Shown piece by piece: positions 32,763 through 42,450 of a stretch of 64,000 bases of DNA. Positions within the stretch are counted from its first letter, which is position 1. Every line of letters begins with the position of its first letter. A model generated the notes under the pieces. It made no database searches. It was not told where the DNA came from and saw nothing but the letters and a program-made list of their open reading frames with translations. The stretch comes from an uncultured Muribaculaceae bacterium (GTDB lineage: Bacteria; Bacteroidota; Bacteroidia; Bacteroidales; Muribaculaceae). The stretch covers positions 62,001 to 126,000 of the forward strand of contig CAJUKU010000007.1 in the NCBI GenBank assembly GCA_910587425.1, in the 5' to 3' direction. The translations under genes were made by a program, and so were the position numbers.

Positions 32763-33287
32763 CTATTGTTTTATCATTAAAGGTATGCCGGATATCATCA
32801 TTATTACTTCGTCGGCTTTCACGGCTACGAGCCGGTTGGCAAGTCCCTGCAGGTCGGTGAACCGGCGCTGCAAGCTGTTGGCGCTTATACCTCCGAGTCC
32901 GATCTCGTTGGTCACGAAAATAAGGGTAGTGTCTGGTATTTCGATCAATCGTTGTAATTCCTCGGCAAAAACCTCATACGAACGCTGAACATCCTCATTA
33001 TTGCCGAAGAATATGTTGGTGATCCACATTGTAATGCAGTCGATCAGCACGGTCCGTCCGGTAAGGTCGTGGGCGGCGAGGTGCAACGGTTCCTCAATAT
33101 TGGTCCATTGGCTGCCACGGCGTGCACGGTGTGACGCTATCCGTCTCTGCATCTCCTCGTCGGAAGGATCTGCGATAGCGGTGGCAAGATAGACCGGCGT
33201 CACGGATAGTGAGGTTGCTATCGCTTCCGCCTGTTCGCTCTTCCCCGACCGTTGTCCGCCGGTGATCATGATAATGCGTTTCGCCAT
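32763..33287 (-). CDS. cobU: adenosylcobinamide kinase / guanylyltransferase
   Basis: Start set at MAKRIIMITGGQRSGKSEQA. The longer frame adds an unlikely tail and crosses a TATTTTTG promoter box (33301-33308, leftward). The P-loop GGQRSGKS, the RRIASHRARRG segment with the guanylylated histidine, and FVTNEIGLGG are all CobU signatures. The 174-residue size is normal. It is the first gene of cobUTS. No cobalamin riboswitch is visible in the short divergent gap. Confidence 0.92.
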   Translation of the reverse strand: MAKRIIMITGGQRSGKSEQAEAIATSLSVTPVYLATAIADPSDEEMQRRIASHRARRGSQWTNIEEPLHLAAHDLTGRTVLIDCITMWITNIFFGNNEDVQRSYEVFAEELQRLIEIPDTTLIFVTNEIGLGGISANSLQRRFTDLQGLANRLVAVKADEVIMMISGIPLMIKQ

Positions 33288-33329
33288 GTGAATTTTTCTG
33301 CAAAAATAGTAAATCAGCGGCATTTTGAG

Positions 33330-33372
33330 TAATTTTGGCGCCGAATAAAAATGGAGGGGATTCTCCTCCATT
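33330..33372 (+). promoter_or_regulatory. -7 box and leader hairpin of the lrgAB-like genes
   Basis: TAATTTTG (33330-33337) is followed by AATGGAGG (33350-33357) and CCTCCATT (33365-33372), an 8 bp stem with a 7-base loop that ends 13 bases before the ATG. The hairpin contains GGAGG, so it could hide or expose a ribosome binding region. Confidence 0.4.
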
Positions 33373-33385
33373 CAATAGATATTAT

Positions 33386-33751
33386 ATGGTAATTTTGCAA
33401 TTGGCGGTTATATTCGTTTTTCTTGCTGCCGGCGAGTTGATAGTGTGGGCTACAGGGGTCCCCGTGCCCTCAAGCATCATCGGGATGCTTCTGCTGACGC
33501 TCTCGCTGCAGACAGGGATAGTAAAGCCGCGGCATGTCGAGGGGGTAGCTGATTTCCTGGTGGCTAACCTCGGTTTCTTTTTTGTTCCCGCCGGAGTCGC
33601 TCTCATGAGTTGCCTTGACCTGATAAAGGGGCAGTGGGTGGCGATAGTGCTGTCGGCTGGGTTAAGCACAGTGATAGTGATAGCTGTGACAGGTTTGATT
33701 CATCAATTTGCGCGCAGGCGCGTTCATGGTCATGGAGTTTCTGGAAAATAA
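33386..33751 (+). CDS. lrgA: LrgA/CidA-family holin-like membrane protein
   Basis: Start set at MVILQLAVIFVFLAAGE. The 121 residues hold four predicted helices with the family segments PVPSSIIGMLLLTLSLQTG and ANLGFFFVPAGVALMS. LrgA-type proteins form small membrane pores, or work with LrgB in transport of pyruvate-like metabolites and control of cell lysis. The lrgB-like gene overlaps its end. Confidence 0.85.
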   Translation: MVILQLAVIFVFLAAGELIVWATGVPVPSSIIGMLLLTLSLQTGIVKPRHVEGVADFLVANLGFFFVPAGVALMSCLDLIKGQWVAIVLSAGLSTVIVIAVTGLIHQFARRRVHGHGVSGK

Positions 33752-34427
33752 CTACTTTTTGCTGGCACTCACGTTTGTGGTGTTCATAGCTGCGCGAATC
33801 CTGAACCGGCGTACAGGCATTGCGTTGCTCAATCCGATACTTATATCGGTTATAGTGCTGATTCTGTTCCTCTGGCTCGCTGATATCCCGTACGAGACAT
33901 ATACCGCAGGAGGCAACTATGTGGAGTTTTGGCTTAAGCCGGCTGTCGTGGCGCTCGGTGTTCCCCTCTACCGGCAGCTCAGTACAATCCGTAAACAGCT
34001 TCTGCCGATCATTGCGGCTGAGCTGGCGGGATGTGTCGCAGGTATTATAAGTGTTGTGTTGATAGCGCAGGCTCTCGGCGCGTCGCGCGAGGTCGTATTG
34101 TCGCTTGCCGCGAAATCAGTGACGACACCTATTGCAATGGAAGTGACCGCAGCCGTAGGCGGTATCCCCCCGCTGACGGCTGCTGTGGTGGTCTGTGTCG
34201 GCATATTCGGTGGAATGACCGGATTCCGTGTAATGAAAATGACGCGGGTTAAGAGCCCGATGGCACGCGGACTCGCAATGGGTACCGCAGCTCATGCCCT
34301 TGGCACATCGGCGGCAATCGATACCGGCGGGCAGCGTTATGGTGCCTGGGCATCGCTCGGGTTGACGCTCAACGGTCTGTTCACCGCATTGCTCACCCCT
34401 TCGATTCTGCAGGCTCTCGGCGTATAG
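33726..34427 (+). CDS. lrgB: LrgB-family membrane protein
   Basis: Start at MVMEFLENNYFLLAL (or two codons later), overlapping the lrgA-like gene by 26 bases. Conserved parts are FWLKPAVVALGVPLYRQ, AAKSVTTPIAMEV and MGTAAHALGTSAA. With LrgA it forms the membrane pair found in many bacteria. The transported substrate in this group is not known. Confidence 0.88.
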   Translation: MVMEFLENNYFLLALTFVVFIAARILNRRTGIALLNPILISVIVLILFLWLADIPYETYTAGGNYVEFWLKPAVVALGVPLYRQLSTIRKQLLPIIAAELAGCVAGIISVVLIAQALGASREVVLSLAAKSVTTPIAMEVTAAVGGIPPLTAAVVVCVGIFGGMTGFRVMKMTRVKSPMARGLAMGTAAHALGTSAAIDTGGQRYGAWASLGLTLNGLFTALLTPSILQALGV

Positions 34428-34436
34428 TGGAGCAGG

Positions 34437-34706
34437 TCAGGGGTTGAGGAGATCGGGATTGAAATATGACTCTATGTCGCGTGCCATTTCCAACGCTCTT
34501 GCCGCCGGCCCGTCGGGTTGCAGTGATGCCGAGTGAGCGTAATCTGTAGTGGCGGCAGACCGGTTACCGGTACGCCAGTACAGCTTCCCACGCTCGAAAA
34601 AAGCATCGGCATTTTCCGGATTTTCGGTGATGATTGATGTCAGTAGGTCGATCGCATCGCTGAATAATCCTTGCTCAGCCAACCGTTTCGCGTCATTGAT
34701 TGTCAT
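34437..34706 (-). CDS. tetratricopeptide-repeat protein, 89 aa
   Basis: Two TPR units are visible (AKRLAEQGLFSDAIDLLTSIITENPENADAFFERGKLYWRTGNRSAATTDYAHSASLQPDG). There is no signal peptide, so it is cytoplasmic and probably a protein-binding adaptor. It is convergent with lrgB and divergent from the phosphatase gene. Confidence 0.7.
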   Translation of the reverse strand: MTINDAKRLAEQGLFSDAIDLLTSIITENPENADAFFERGKLYWRTGNRSAATTDYAHSASLQPDGPAARALEMARDIESYFNPDLLNP

Positions 34707-34797
34707 ATAATAAATGTAATAATATAATAATGTTATAGAACCGTCATTATGGCGGTGATGTTTACACTAAAGATACTCACAAAGATAAGATTTATTT

Positions 34798-36069
34798 ATG
34801 AGAAAAGTTCATTTGACATTATGCTTTCTTCTACTTCTGTCGGCAGGTATGATGAAAAATACCGCTTCGGCGCAGGTCATCACTACCGACTATACATGGG
34901 ATGAATGCCGCGGCAGCGCACGTCCATATCCCAAGGAGGTGGTGTTTGCCACAGCTCCCGATTCACTCCGGGCTATAATGATCAATCATGTCGGACGCCA
35001 TGGCGCACGATATCCGGCATCGGGAGTGCACGCCGATGAGGTGCGTTCGCTTCTTTTGAAGGCTAAGGAGAAGCGTACCATCACTCCCCGCGGAAGCAAA
35101 TTGCTTGCACTCACTGAAAGAATCATTACTGCAAGTTCAGGCAGATGGGGCGTCCTCGATACCCTGGGAAAAGCGGAGCAGCAGGGTATAGCTATGCGAA
35201 TGTACTCCACATTCCCGAAACTGTTCAAGAACGGTCGCATCAATGCCATAAGCTCCTACGTGCCGCGTTGCATAATGAGCATGTATGAGTTCACGCATCA
35301 GATAGCGCGTCTTGACGACCGTGTGGAGATATACACCCAGTCCGGACATGAGACTTCGCGGCTCATGCGTTTCTTCAAGGAGAACAAGATGTACGAGTCG
35401 TTTGCCAAGAGTGATGAGGTGAAAAACGCTATAAGCGCGTATGCCGATACGGTCATGCCGGTCATTGTTCTCCGTAAACTCCTCGGCGCAGGATTCCCGC
35501 TCGACGATATAAATAAAGAAGAGACCCTTATGGCTATCTACTCGGTGATAGCCGGTACGGCGGCAATGGAGATGCGTTGCAATCCTGCCGACTATCTGAC
35601 GATCGAGGAGATGAACCGCCTGTGGAGTGTGTTCAATCTCAAGCAGTACCTCACACACTCCGCCAGTGCCATGTCTATGCTTCCAGCGCAGGCATCAGCA
35701 CCTCTGCTCATCAATATGATAGCGACTACTGACTCACTTCTCGCTGGATGCGACATCGCTCCCGTGCAGCTGCGTTTCGGACATGCCGAGACACTCATGC
35801 CGCTGCTGGCGCTGATGCGTGTGCCGGGATGTGTGTATGAGACTGAGGATATGGCTGATGTAGTCACTGGGTGGAAGGATTTCGACATAGTGCCTATGGC
35901 TGCTAACTTCCGTTTCGTGCTTTTCCGTTCGCGCACCGGACGCATCTACGTGCGTGCCGACCTCAACGAGATACCGGTAGCTATGCTTCCTTCACGTCCG
36001 GGTGAGCTTTATGTGCCGTGGGACGACATGCGTTCATATCTTAAGCTGCGCCTGAGCTTCATGATGTGA
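34798..36069 (+). CDS. histidine acid phosphatase, MINPP/phytase type
   Basis: A signal peptide (about 1-25) precedes a histidine acid phosphatase fold of 423 residues. The catalytic RHGxR motif is GRHGARYP (Arg67-His68) and the proton donor is in FGHAETLMP. Bacteroidetes relatives include MINPP-like phytases that hydrolyse inositol hexakisphosphate. Phytate or another phosphomonoester is the probable substrate in the periplasm or outer membrane. Confidence 0.82.
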   Translation: MRKVHLTLCFLLLLSAGMMKNTASAQVITTDYTWDECRGSARPYPKEVVFATAPDSLRAIMINHVGRHGARYPASGVHADEVRSLLLKAKEKRTITPRGSKLLALTERIITASSGRWGVLDTLGKAEQQGIAMRMYSTFPKLFKNGRINAISSYVPRCIMSMYEFTHQIARLDDRVEIYTQSGHETSRLMRFFKENKMYESFAKSDEVKNAISAYADTVMPVIVLRKLLGAGFPLDDINKEETLMAIYSVIAGTAAMEMRCNPADYLTIEEMNRLWSVFNLKQYLTHSASAMSMLPAQASAPLLINMIATTDSLLAGCDIAPVQLRFGHAETLMPLLALMRVPGCVYETEDMADVVTGWKDFDIVPMAANFRFVLFRSRTGRIYVRADLNEIPVAMLPSRPGELYVPWDDMRSYLKLRLSFMM

Positions 36070-36203
36070 TCGCACGTCAGCAATTCTGCGTTAACAAAGA
36101 TTTAAGTGAATTTTTGTGCGGAAACATGGCGCCGTTTCAGAAATTGTTTCTATTTTTGCCGTGAAAATCTATACCATCTATTACATAAAAATAGAACACA
36201 ACA

Positions 36204-37541
36204 ATGGACATTAACAGTATCATGAACTCCCTGGAGGTGAAACACCCCGGAGAAAAGGAGTATCTGCAGGCTGTAAAAGAGGTGCTGATGTGCGTCGAAG
36301 AAGTCTACAACCAACACCCTGAGTTTGAAAAGGCTAAGATCGTTGAGCGTATGGTCGAGCCTGACCGTATCGTCACTTTCCGTGTCACATGGACCGACGA
36401 CCGTGGCGAGGTGCAGACCAACATCGGCTATCGCGTGCAATTCAACAATGCAATCGGCCCGTATAAAGGCGGTATCCGTTTCCACGCTTCCGTCAATCTC
36501 TCGATCTTGAAATTCCTCGGTTTCGAGCAGACTTTCAAGAACGCCCTCACCACACTCCCGATGGGTGGTGCGAAAGGCGGCAGCGACTTCTCGCCCCGTG
36601 GCAAGAGCGATGCAGAGATCATGCGTTTCTGCCAGGCATTCATGCTCGAGCTCTGGAAGAATATCGGTCCTGACCGCGACGTACCTGCCGGCGATATCGG
36701 CGTAGGCGGTCGTGAGGTTGGCTACATGTACGGCATGTACAAGAAGCTCGTAAATCAGTGCGACGGCTCAATGACCGGCAAGGGTCTGGAGTTCGGCGGT
36801 TCACGCATCCGTCCCGAGGCTACAGGTTTTGGCGCTCTCTACTTCGTGCAGAGCATGCTGGCTGAGAAGAACGACACTATAAAAGGCAAGACTGTGGCTA
36901 TCTCCGGTTTCGGTAATGTGGCATGGGGCGCAGCCCTCAAGGCAAACGAGCTCGGAGCTAAGGTTGTGACCATCTCCGGCCCCGACGGCTACATCTACGA
37001 TCCTGAAGGAATCTCCGGCGAGAAGGTTGACTACATGCTTTATCTCCGTGCAACAGGCGAGGATATCGTGGCACCTTACGCTGAGAAATATCCCGAGGCT
37101 ACCTTCTTCCCCGGTCGCAAACCTTGGGAGCAGAAAGTCGACATCGCTCTTCCTTGCGCCACTCAGAACGAGCTCAACGGCGACGACGCCCGCCAGCTCA
37201 TCGCCAATGGTGTCGAGATGTGTGCAGAGGTTTCCAACATGGGTTGCACACCCGAGGCTATCGACGCATTCATCCAGTCACGCACCACGTACGCTCCCGG
37301 TAAGGCTGTCAACGCAGGTGGCGTAGCTACCTCAGGTCTTGAGATGAGCCAGAACGCAATGCACCTCCAGTGGAGCGCAGAGGAAGTGGATCAGAAGCTC
37401 CACACCATCATGCGCGACATCCACGGTCAGTGCGTGAAGTACGGCACAGAGCCCGACGGCTATCTCAACTACATGAAGGGTGCCAACATCGCAGGCTTCA
37501 TGAAAGTTGCAAATGCAATGATGGGACAAGGTGTGATCTGA
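36204..37541 (+). CDS. gdhA: NADP-specific glutamate dehydrogenase
   Basis: 445 residues, the usual hexameric GdhA size. Conserved segments are GPYKGGIRFHASVN, PMGGAKGGSDFSPRGKSD with the catalytic lysine, and VAISGFGNVAWGAA for the nucleotide fold. It assimilates ammonia into glutamate. A TATTTTTG box (36151-36158) lies upstream and a strong terminator follows, so it is a single-gene unit. Codon use looks more biased than its neighbours, consistent with high expression. Confidence 0.95.
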   Translation: MDINSIMNSLEVKHPGEKEYLQAVKEVLMCVEEVYNQHPEFEKAKIVERMVEPDRIVTFRVTWTDDRGEVQTNIGYRVQFNNAIGPYKGGIRFHASVNLSILKFLGFEQTFKNALTTLPMGGAKGGSDFSPRGKSDAEIMRFCQAFMLELWKNIGPDRDVPAGDIGVGGREVGYMYGMYKKLVNQCDGSMTGKGLEFGGSRIRPEATGFGALYFVQSMLAEKNDTIKGKTVAISGFGNVAWGAALKANELGAKVVTISGPDGYIYDPEGISGEKVDYMLYLRATGEDIVAPYAEKYPEATFFPGRKPWEQKVDIALPCATQNELNGDDARQLIANGVEMCAEVSNMGCTPEAIDAFIQSRTTYAPGKAVNAGGVATSGLEMSQNAMHLQWSAEEVDQKLHTIMRDIHGQCVKYGTEPDGYLNYMKGANIAGFMKVANAMMGQGVI

Positions 37542-37563
37542 TCATCACCGGTCTTATAAATAT

Positions 37564-37600
37564 AAAAAGCGGTGCGCCCGTCAGGATGCACCGCTTTTTT
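37564..37600 (+). terminator. rho-independent terminator after gdhA
   Basis: AAAAAGCGGTGC and GCACCGCTTTTTT form a 12 bp stem with a 12-base loop ending in six T residues. It is symmetrical enough to stop the convergent tatD transcript as well. Confidence 0.85.
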
Positions 37601-37617
37601 ATGTTATTTCTATCCGC

Positions 37618-38403
37618 TTACAATTGTATGGGGAGCCGGAATAACTCTATTGCGGAATGTGTGGTGGCGGTCTCCACTGAGGAGCGGGGGAGTGAGAGCG
37701 ATGTCGCTACGGTATCAGCCACATTCGTTATGAAAGCGCTCTCATTACGCTTTCCCCGGTGTGGAACAGGAGCTAAATATGGCGAGTCGGTCTCAAGCAG
37801 TATGCGGTCGATTGTGATTTCCGGCAGAACCTCGCGCAGGGTGGTATTTTTGAATGTCACTACCCCTCCGATGCCGAAATACGGATGATCACCAGTGCGG
37901 CGGCGTATTGTGTCGACCTCGGTTGCAGTGCCGGTAAAGCAATGGAACACGCATAGTGTGTCGCGGTGTCCTTCCATCACCTCAAGAATCGGATCAAGAG
38001 CTTCGCGGCAATGTATGATGACTGGCAGTCGCAGTTCATCAGCCCAACAAAGCTGACGGTCTAACGCCAGTTGTTGCTCCCGAAGGTGCGACTTGTCCCA
38101 ATAGAGATCCATGCCGACCTCGCCGACTGCCACATACTTCTGACCCGAACGGAGCTCTGACTCTATTTCAGATAATACCTCCTCCCAGTTGTCGCCAACC
38201 TCCGTCGGATGCAGTCCCATTGCGAGGCTCGTGCATTCCGGATAGGCGGCATGAAGTTTTTTCATTGGTCCGACAGTCGTCAGATCCACATTTGGAAATA
38301 TCAGATGCCCGACGCCCGCATCTGCCGCACGCCGCATAGCATCCTCGCGGTCCTCGTCAAACTCTTCGAGATAAAGATGCGTATGAGTGTCTATTATCAT
38401 CAC
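37618..38403 (-). CDS. tatD: TatD-family metal-dependent hydrolase
   Basis: The 261-residue TIM-barrel enzyme has the HTH metal motif in MIIDTHTHLYLEEF, the catalytic glutamate in VAVGEVGMDLYW, histidines in PVIIHCREA and FHCFTG, and the aspartate in LLETDSPYLAP. TatD proteins are 3'-5' exonucleases or DNases in DNA repair. Downstream of the prenyl synthase with a four-base overlap. Confidence 0.9.
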   Translation of the reverse strand: MMIIDTHTHLYLEEFDEDREDAMRRAADAGVGHLIFPNVDLTTVGPMKKLHAAYPECTSLAMGLHPTEVGDNWEEVLSEIESELRSGQKYVAVGEVGMDLYWDKSHLREQQLALDRQLCWADELRLPVIIHCREALDPILEVMEGHRDTLCVFHCFTGTATEVDTIRRRTGDHPYFGIGGVVTFKNTTLREVLPEITIDRILLETDSPYLAPVPHRGKRNESAFITNVADTVATSLSLPRSSVETATTHSAIELFRLPIQL

Positions 38404-39359
38404 TTGTCGCGCGAGATCAGGTCGTTTGCCAACCGGGTGAAGAAACCGTGTGCATCATCAGGCAGCGATGCCGTTATGAGCGCGTCGATAGCCTCTGCGG
38501 CATATTCCTCGATAAGTTTCTGGCAGCGTTGGGGCAGGCTGAGTGAATCGTACACGGCGCGCACACGATCATATTTGTCGGCGGTAGGGGTGTCGAGCTG
38601 CCGCACGATCTCGCCCGACTGGTCCTCGGCAAGTGCCGTGATGAGGAGCCAAGTCTTTTTATCGTTGGCTATGTCGCCGCCGATCTCCTTGCCGAATGTC
38701 GCGGGGTCACCGTATGTGTCGAGCAGATCGTCGCGAAGTTGGAACGCAAGCCCGAGTTTCTCACCGTAGGAGTAGATGGCTTGTGCCTGCTCATCGGTAG
38801 CGCCGGCGACAATGGCTCCGAGTTGAGCCGCACATCCGAGCAGCACGGATGTCTTAAGCCGGATCATCTGCAGATACTCCTCCACGCTCACATCCCGACG
38901 TTGTTCGAAATCCATGTCATATTGCTGACCCTCGTAGACTTCGATAGCCGTGCGGTTGAAAAGCGCATTGAGCTTCATCGCCACAGTTGGCTCTACACCG
39001 GATGTGATGAGCTGACCGGCTATTGTCAGCATTGCATCGCCCGACAGGATCGCGGTAGATTCGTTCCATTTGCGGTGAACCGTAGGGCGACCGCGGCGCA
39101 CGTCAGCGCGATCCATCACATCGTCGTGCAGCAGCGTGAAGTTGTGATACATCTCTATGCCCACTGCCTGGTTGGCAGCTGCCTCGTATGATGTCCCGAA
39201 TGCATCGGCGGCGGCGAGAGTCAGCACAGGGCGCAGACGTTTGCCCCCATCCTGCAGCACGTAGCGTATCGGTTCGTAAAGTCCGGCGGGTTGTGCCGGA
39301 AGTTTTGTCTCTGCCACCAGTCTGTTGGCTATGGCGGTATATTCCTTTAGTGTCAGCAT
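38400..39359 (-). CDS. polyprenyl diphosphate synthase (geranylgeranyl/farnesyl type)
   Basis: The 319-residue all-helical enzyme has both aspartate-rich motifs: DDVMD with downstream RRGRPT, and DDLLDTYGD. GGKRLRP near the N-terminus binds the diphosphate. It extends allylic diphosphates for isoprenoid chains used in quinones or the cell wall. Product length cannot be read with certainty. The start overlaps the lipoprotein stop (TAATG). Confidence 0.88.
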   Translation of the reverse strand: MLTLKEYTAIANRLVAETKLPAQPAGLYEPIRYVLQDGGKRLRPVLTLAAADAFGTSYEAAANQAVGIEMYHNFTLLHDDVMDRADVRRGRPTVHRKWNESTAILSGDAMLTIAGQLITSGVEPTVAMKLNALFNRTAIEVYEGQQYDMDFEQRRDVSVEEYLQMIRLKTSVLLGCAAQLGAIVAGATDEQAQAIYSYGEKLGLAFQLRDDLLDTYGDPATFGKEIGGDIANDKKTWLLITALAEDQSGEIVRQLDTPTADKYDRVRAVYDSLSLPQRCQKLIEEYAAEAIDALITASLPDDAHGFFTRLANDLISRDK

Positions 39360-39826
39360 TATCGTCGGTATGATTTATTGAATGCATTAAGGGCTGTGGA
39401 GTCGCACGACAGCGCTTCCCGGATATGGATCACGAGCGAGGTGTCGGCATCCGGCGCGCTCATCATCGCGCCGAGGCGCGCGGGTTTCACCGCTACGGTA
39501 TAGACGCGCGCAAGCCGTTCGGGCGAGAGGCGGCTGCGTATCGAGTCGAGTGCGAATGCAAAGTGCCGCGAGGCGTAGTTGTCGGTACTGTCGTAGACCG
39601 AGACGATCTCGCGCGTTATCTCGCGTGCGAATGCATTGCTTTCCGGCGGCTCATTCTCCATCCACTCTATCAGTTGCGCCGCCACCTCCTGCGGGGAGTA
39701 TTCAGCTGTCAGCGCCACAGCCTGTGCATGAGCGTCGGCGTCGGACGATATGCGTGACGATCTGCCGCACGATGCGACCGACAGAGCGAGCAGTGCGCCG
39801 ATACTGTAATTTATAATCCGGTTCAT
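39359..39826 (-). CDS. hypothetical lipoprotein, 155 aa
   Basis: The signal sequence ends in a lipobox-like LSVASC, so the cysteine at about residue 20 is probably lipidated. The mature part is helical and acidic with two or three repeats of charged helices. It is coupled to the prenyl synthase and tatD genes. No known family is recognised. Confidence 0.65.
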   Translation of the reverse strand: MNRIINYSIGALLALSVASCGRSSRISSDADAHAQAVALTAEYSPQEVAAQLIEWMENEPPESNAFAREITREIVSVYDSTDNYASRHFAFALDSIRSRLSPERLARVYTVAVKPARLGAMMSAPDADTSLVIHIREALSCDSTALNAFNKSYRR

Positions 39827-39855
39827 GCTACAAAATTAAGCAAAAAGTCACAGGA

Positions 39856-39887
39856 TTTTGACGAGCGGCTAATAATTCTTAACTTTG
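39856..39887 (+). promoter_or_regulatory. promoter of the S9 peptidase gene
   Basis: TTTTG (39856-39860), 19 bases, TAACTTTG (39880-39887): a complete match to the Bacteroidetes -33/-7 pattern, 57 bases before the ATG at 39945. Confidence 0.65.
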
Positions 39888-39944
39888 TGATGCATTCCAT
39901 GCCCATATAGACTGATCAATCACATTATAACCTATAGATAACAG

Positions 39945-42404
39945 ATGAGAAGAACTGTTGCCGTAATGGCTGCCGCCGCATTGGCATCGATTACGCTCAC
40001 CTTCGCACAGGGGAGCGATACCGGCACTACTGCAAACCGCTACGAGATGGCTGAGCGGTTTGCCGGATCAAAATTGCCGAATATGCTGTTTTCCACCAGT
40101 GTCGATCCGCATTGGTTCAAATCCGGACAGAAATTCTGGTACACCTATAAGACCGCCGCGGGCAACCGTTGGTATGTCGTCGACCCTGTGGCACGTACCC
40201 GTAAGGAGCTGTTCGACCACGACCGTCTCGCAGCGCAGCTCACAGAGTTCACCGGCGATCCGCATATCGCCGCGACTCTTCCGGTTTCCAACCTTGAGGT
40301 AGGCGACGACGGGCACACATTCACCTTTGAGGTGACCACCACGCGCGATGCGAAACCCACCATCGGTCTCGACGGAAAAGAGAAAAAACCGAAGAAAGGG
40401 GAGAAAGAGGTGATGTTCTTCTCCTACGACATGAATACCGCACGCCTCACACATCTCCAGGACAAGAAGAAAGAGAAGCATCAGCTCGACTGGGCATCAG
40501 TGTCGCCCGACGGCAAGACTGTTGTCTATGCCAAGGATATGGATCTCTACCGCATGAGCCGTGCCGATTACGAAAAACTGAAAAAGGATGAGAACGACTC
40601 GACCATTACCGAAATACGCATCACCACCGATGGTGTGAAGGATTTCGGCTACGGTCAGCCCTACAGCACCCTCAATACTGACACCCTATGCAACGGTAAG
40701 CGCAAAGGCGTGTGGGGACTGTGGTCGCCCGACTCACGCCATTTTGCAACAGTTGTCACCGACCAGCGTCCTGTCAAGGAGCTTTGGGTGATCAACTCAC
40801 TCGCCGAGCCGCGCCCCACGCTTGAGACATACAAATATCAGATGCCGGGCGAGATGGAAGCTCCCGAAGATCACCTCTATATCTTCGACATGACCGACAA
40901 CTCACGCCGTGAGATCGCCACCGGACGTTTCAAGAACCAGACCCTATCGCTCGCCCGCAAGCCGCGTCTGCAGCGTCAGCGCCACATGTACGACCAGCCG
41001 TCGGTGTGGCTCGGCGACAACGACCGCCTCTTCGTCACCCGTTCGAGCCGCGACCTTCACCGCATCGACATCTGCTCCTACACGATCGGTCAGGATTCCC
41101 TCGTGCCTCTGATCGAGGAGCGTATGAACACCTATCAGGAAGTTCGCCCGCTCGCAGCCGTCGGCAATGGCAAGGAGCTTGTGCAGTGGAGCGAGCGCGA
41201 CGGTTGGGCACACCTTTACTTATATGACGGACAGGGCAATCTCAAGCGCCGCCTCACCGAAGGTCCCTGGCACGTGCACCAGATCGTGAAGATCGACGAG
41301 CCGCGTCGCACGGTGTATTTCACCGCCATGGGTTGTGAGAAAGGGGAGAATCCCTACTATCAGCACTTCTACTCCGTAAGCCTTGATGGTGGAGCCGTGA
41401 AGCGTATCGACCGTGGCGACAACCTGTTCCATGCACCCGTTATGGATGACGATGCCCGCTACTTCGTCGACAACTATTCGCGTGTCGACACAATCCCCGA
41501 AACCGCACTTTTCGACGCCGCCGGCAATAAGGTTCTCGCGCTCGAACGCGCCGACTTCTCCCAGCTGTTCGCCAACGGCTACAAATTCCCAGAGACGTTC
41601 ACCGTCAAGGCTGCCGATGGCGTGACAGACCTCTACGGAGTGATGTACAAACCTTTTGATTTTGACCCCGAAAAGAGCTACCCGATAATCGACTACGTAT
41701 ATCCCGGACCGCAGGTCGAGGCTACTGTCTACCCCTACTCCCGTATGTCGGTGCGCACCGACCGCCTCGCTCAGGCAGGCTTCATTGTAATCACCGTCGG
41801 CAACCGTGGCGGACACCCCAACCGCTCAAAATGGTATCACAACTTCGGCTACGGCAATCTCCGCGACTATGGTCTTGCCGATCAGAAGGTTGCGATCGAG
41901 CAGCTTGCCGCACGCCACAAGTTCATCGACATCAACCGCGTCGGTATCCACGGACATTCAGGCGGCGGATTCATGTCGACAGCCGCGATGCTCAAATACC
42001 CCGACTTCTTCAAGGCTGCCGTATCGGCTGCCGGCAACCACGACAACCGCATCTACAACCGTTGGTGGAGCGAGACCCACCATGGCGTGAAAGAGCAGGT
42101 CAGCGAGGAGGGCGACACAACGTTTGTCTACGAGATCCGCACCAACCCGGAGATAGCACGCAACCTCAAGGGACACCTCATGCTCGTGCATGGCGATATT
42201 GACAACAACGTGCACCCCGGCAACTCTATCCGCGTAGCCGAGGCTCTTATCCGCGCCAACAAGCGTTTCGATTTCCTTCTGCTCCCCACCCAGCGCCACT
42301 CGTTCGGCAATATGGATGAGTATTTCTACTGGCGTCTTGTCGACTACTTCACCGACTACCTGATCGACGGTAGGCAGACGCAGGTCGACATCCCCGTGCG
42401 CTGA
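39945..42404 (+). CDS. S9-family dipeptidyl peptidase (DPP-IV-like)
   Basis: The signal peptide (about 1-21) is followed by a beta-propeller N-terminal domain (residues about 80-540) and an alpha/beta hydrolase domain. The catalytic serine is in GIHGHSGGGF, the aspartate in VHGDIDNNVHP and the histidine in TQRHSF near the end. The 819-residue length fits bacterial DPP-IV or prolyl tripeptidyl peptidases. It likely trims peptides in the periplasm. Strong codon bias suggests good expression. Confidence 0.88.
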   Translation: MRRTVAVMAAAALASITLTFAQGSDTGTTANRYEMAERFAGSKLPNMLFSTSVDPHWFKSGQKFWYTYKTAAGNRWYVVDPVARTRKELFDHDRLAAQLTEFTGDPHIAATLPVSNLEVGDDGHTFTFEVTTTRDAKPTIGLDGKEKKPKKGEKEVMFFSYDMNTARLTHLQDKKKEKHQLDWASVSPDGKTVVYAKDMDLYRMSRADYEKLKKDENDSTITEIRITTDGVKDFGYGQPYSTLNTDTLCNGKRKGVWGLWSPDSRHFATVVTDQRPVKELWVINSLAEPRPTLETYKYQMPGEMEAPEDHLYIFDMTDNSRREIATGRFKNQTLSLARKPRLQRQRHMYDQPSVWLGDNDRLFVTRSSRDLHRIDICSYTIGQDSLVPLIEERMNTYQEVRPLAAVGNGKELVQWSERDGWAHLYLYDGQGNLKRRLTEGPWHVHQIVKIDEPRRTVYFTAMGCEKGENPYYQHFYSVSLDGGAVKRIDRGDNLFHAPVMDDDARYFVDNYSRVDTIPETALFDAAGNKVLALERADFSQLFANGYKFPETFTVKAADGVTDLYGVMYKPFDFDPEKSYPIIDYVYPGPQVEATVYPYSRMSVRTDRLAQAGFIVITVGNRGGHPNRSKWYHNFGYGNLRDYGLADQKVAIEQLAARHKFIDINRVGIHGHSGGGFMSTAAMLKYPDFFKAAVSAAGNHDNRIYNRWWSETHHGVKEQVSEEGDTTFVYEIRTNPEIARNLKGHLMLVHGDIDNNVHPGNSIRVAEALIRANKRFDFLLLPTQRHSFGNMDEYFYWRLVDYFTDYLIDGRQTQVDIPVR

Positions 42405-42450
42405 TCCCGCAATAAAATAGCAATACAATAAGACACCTGACTGATACCAC

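Noticed and set aside
33288..33385. Cobalamin riboswitch before cobU
   Set aside because: The gap is too short and lacks the conserved B12-box pattern. Only promoter boxes and a small hairpin are visible.
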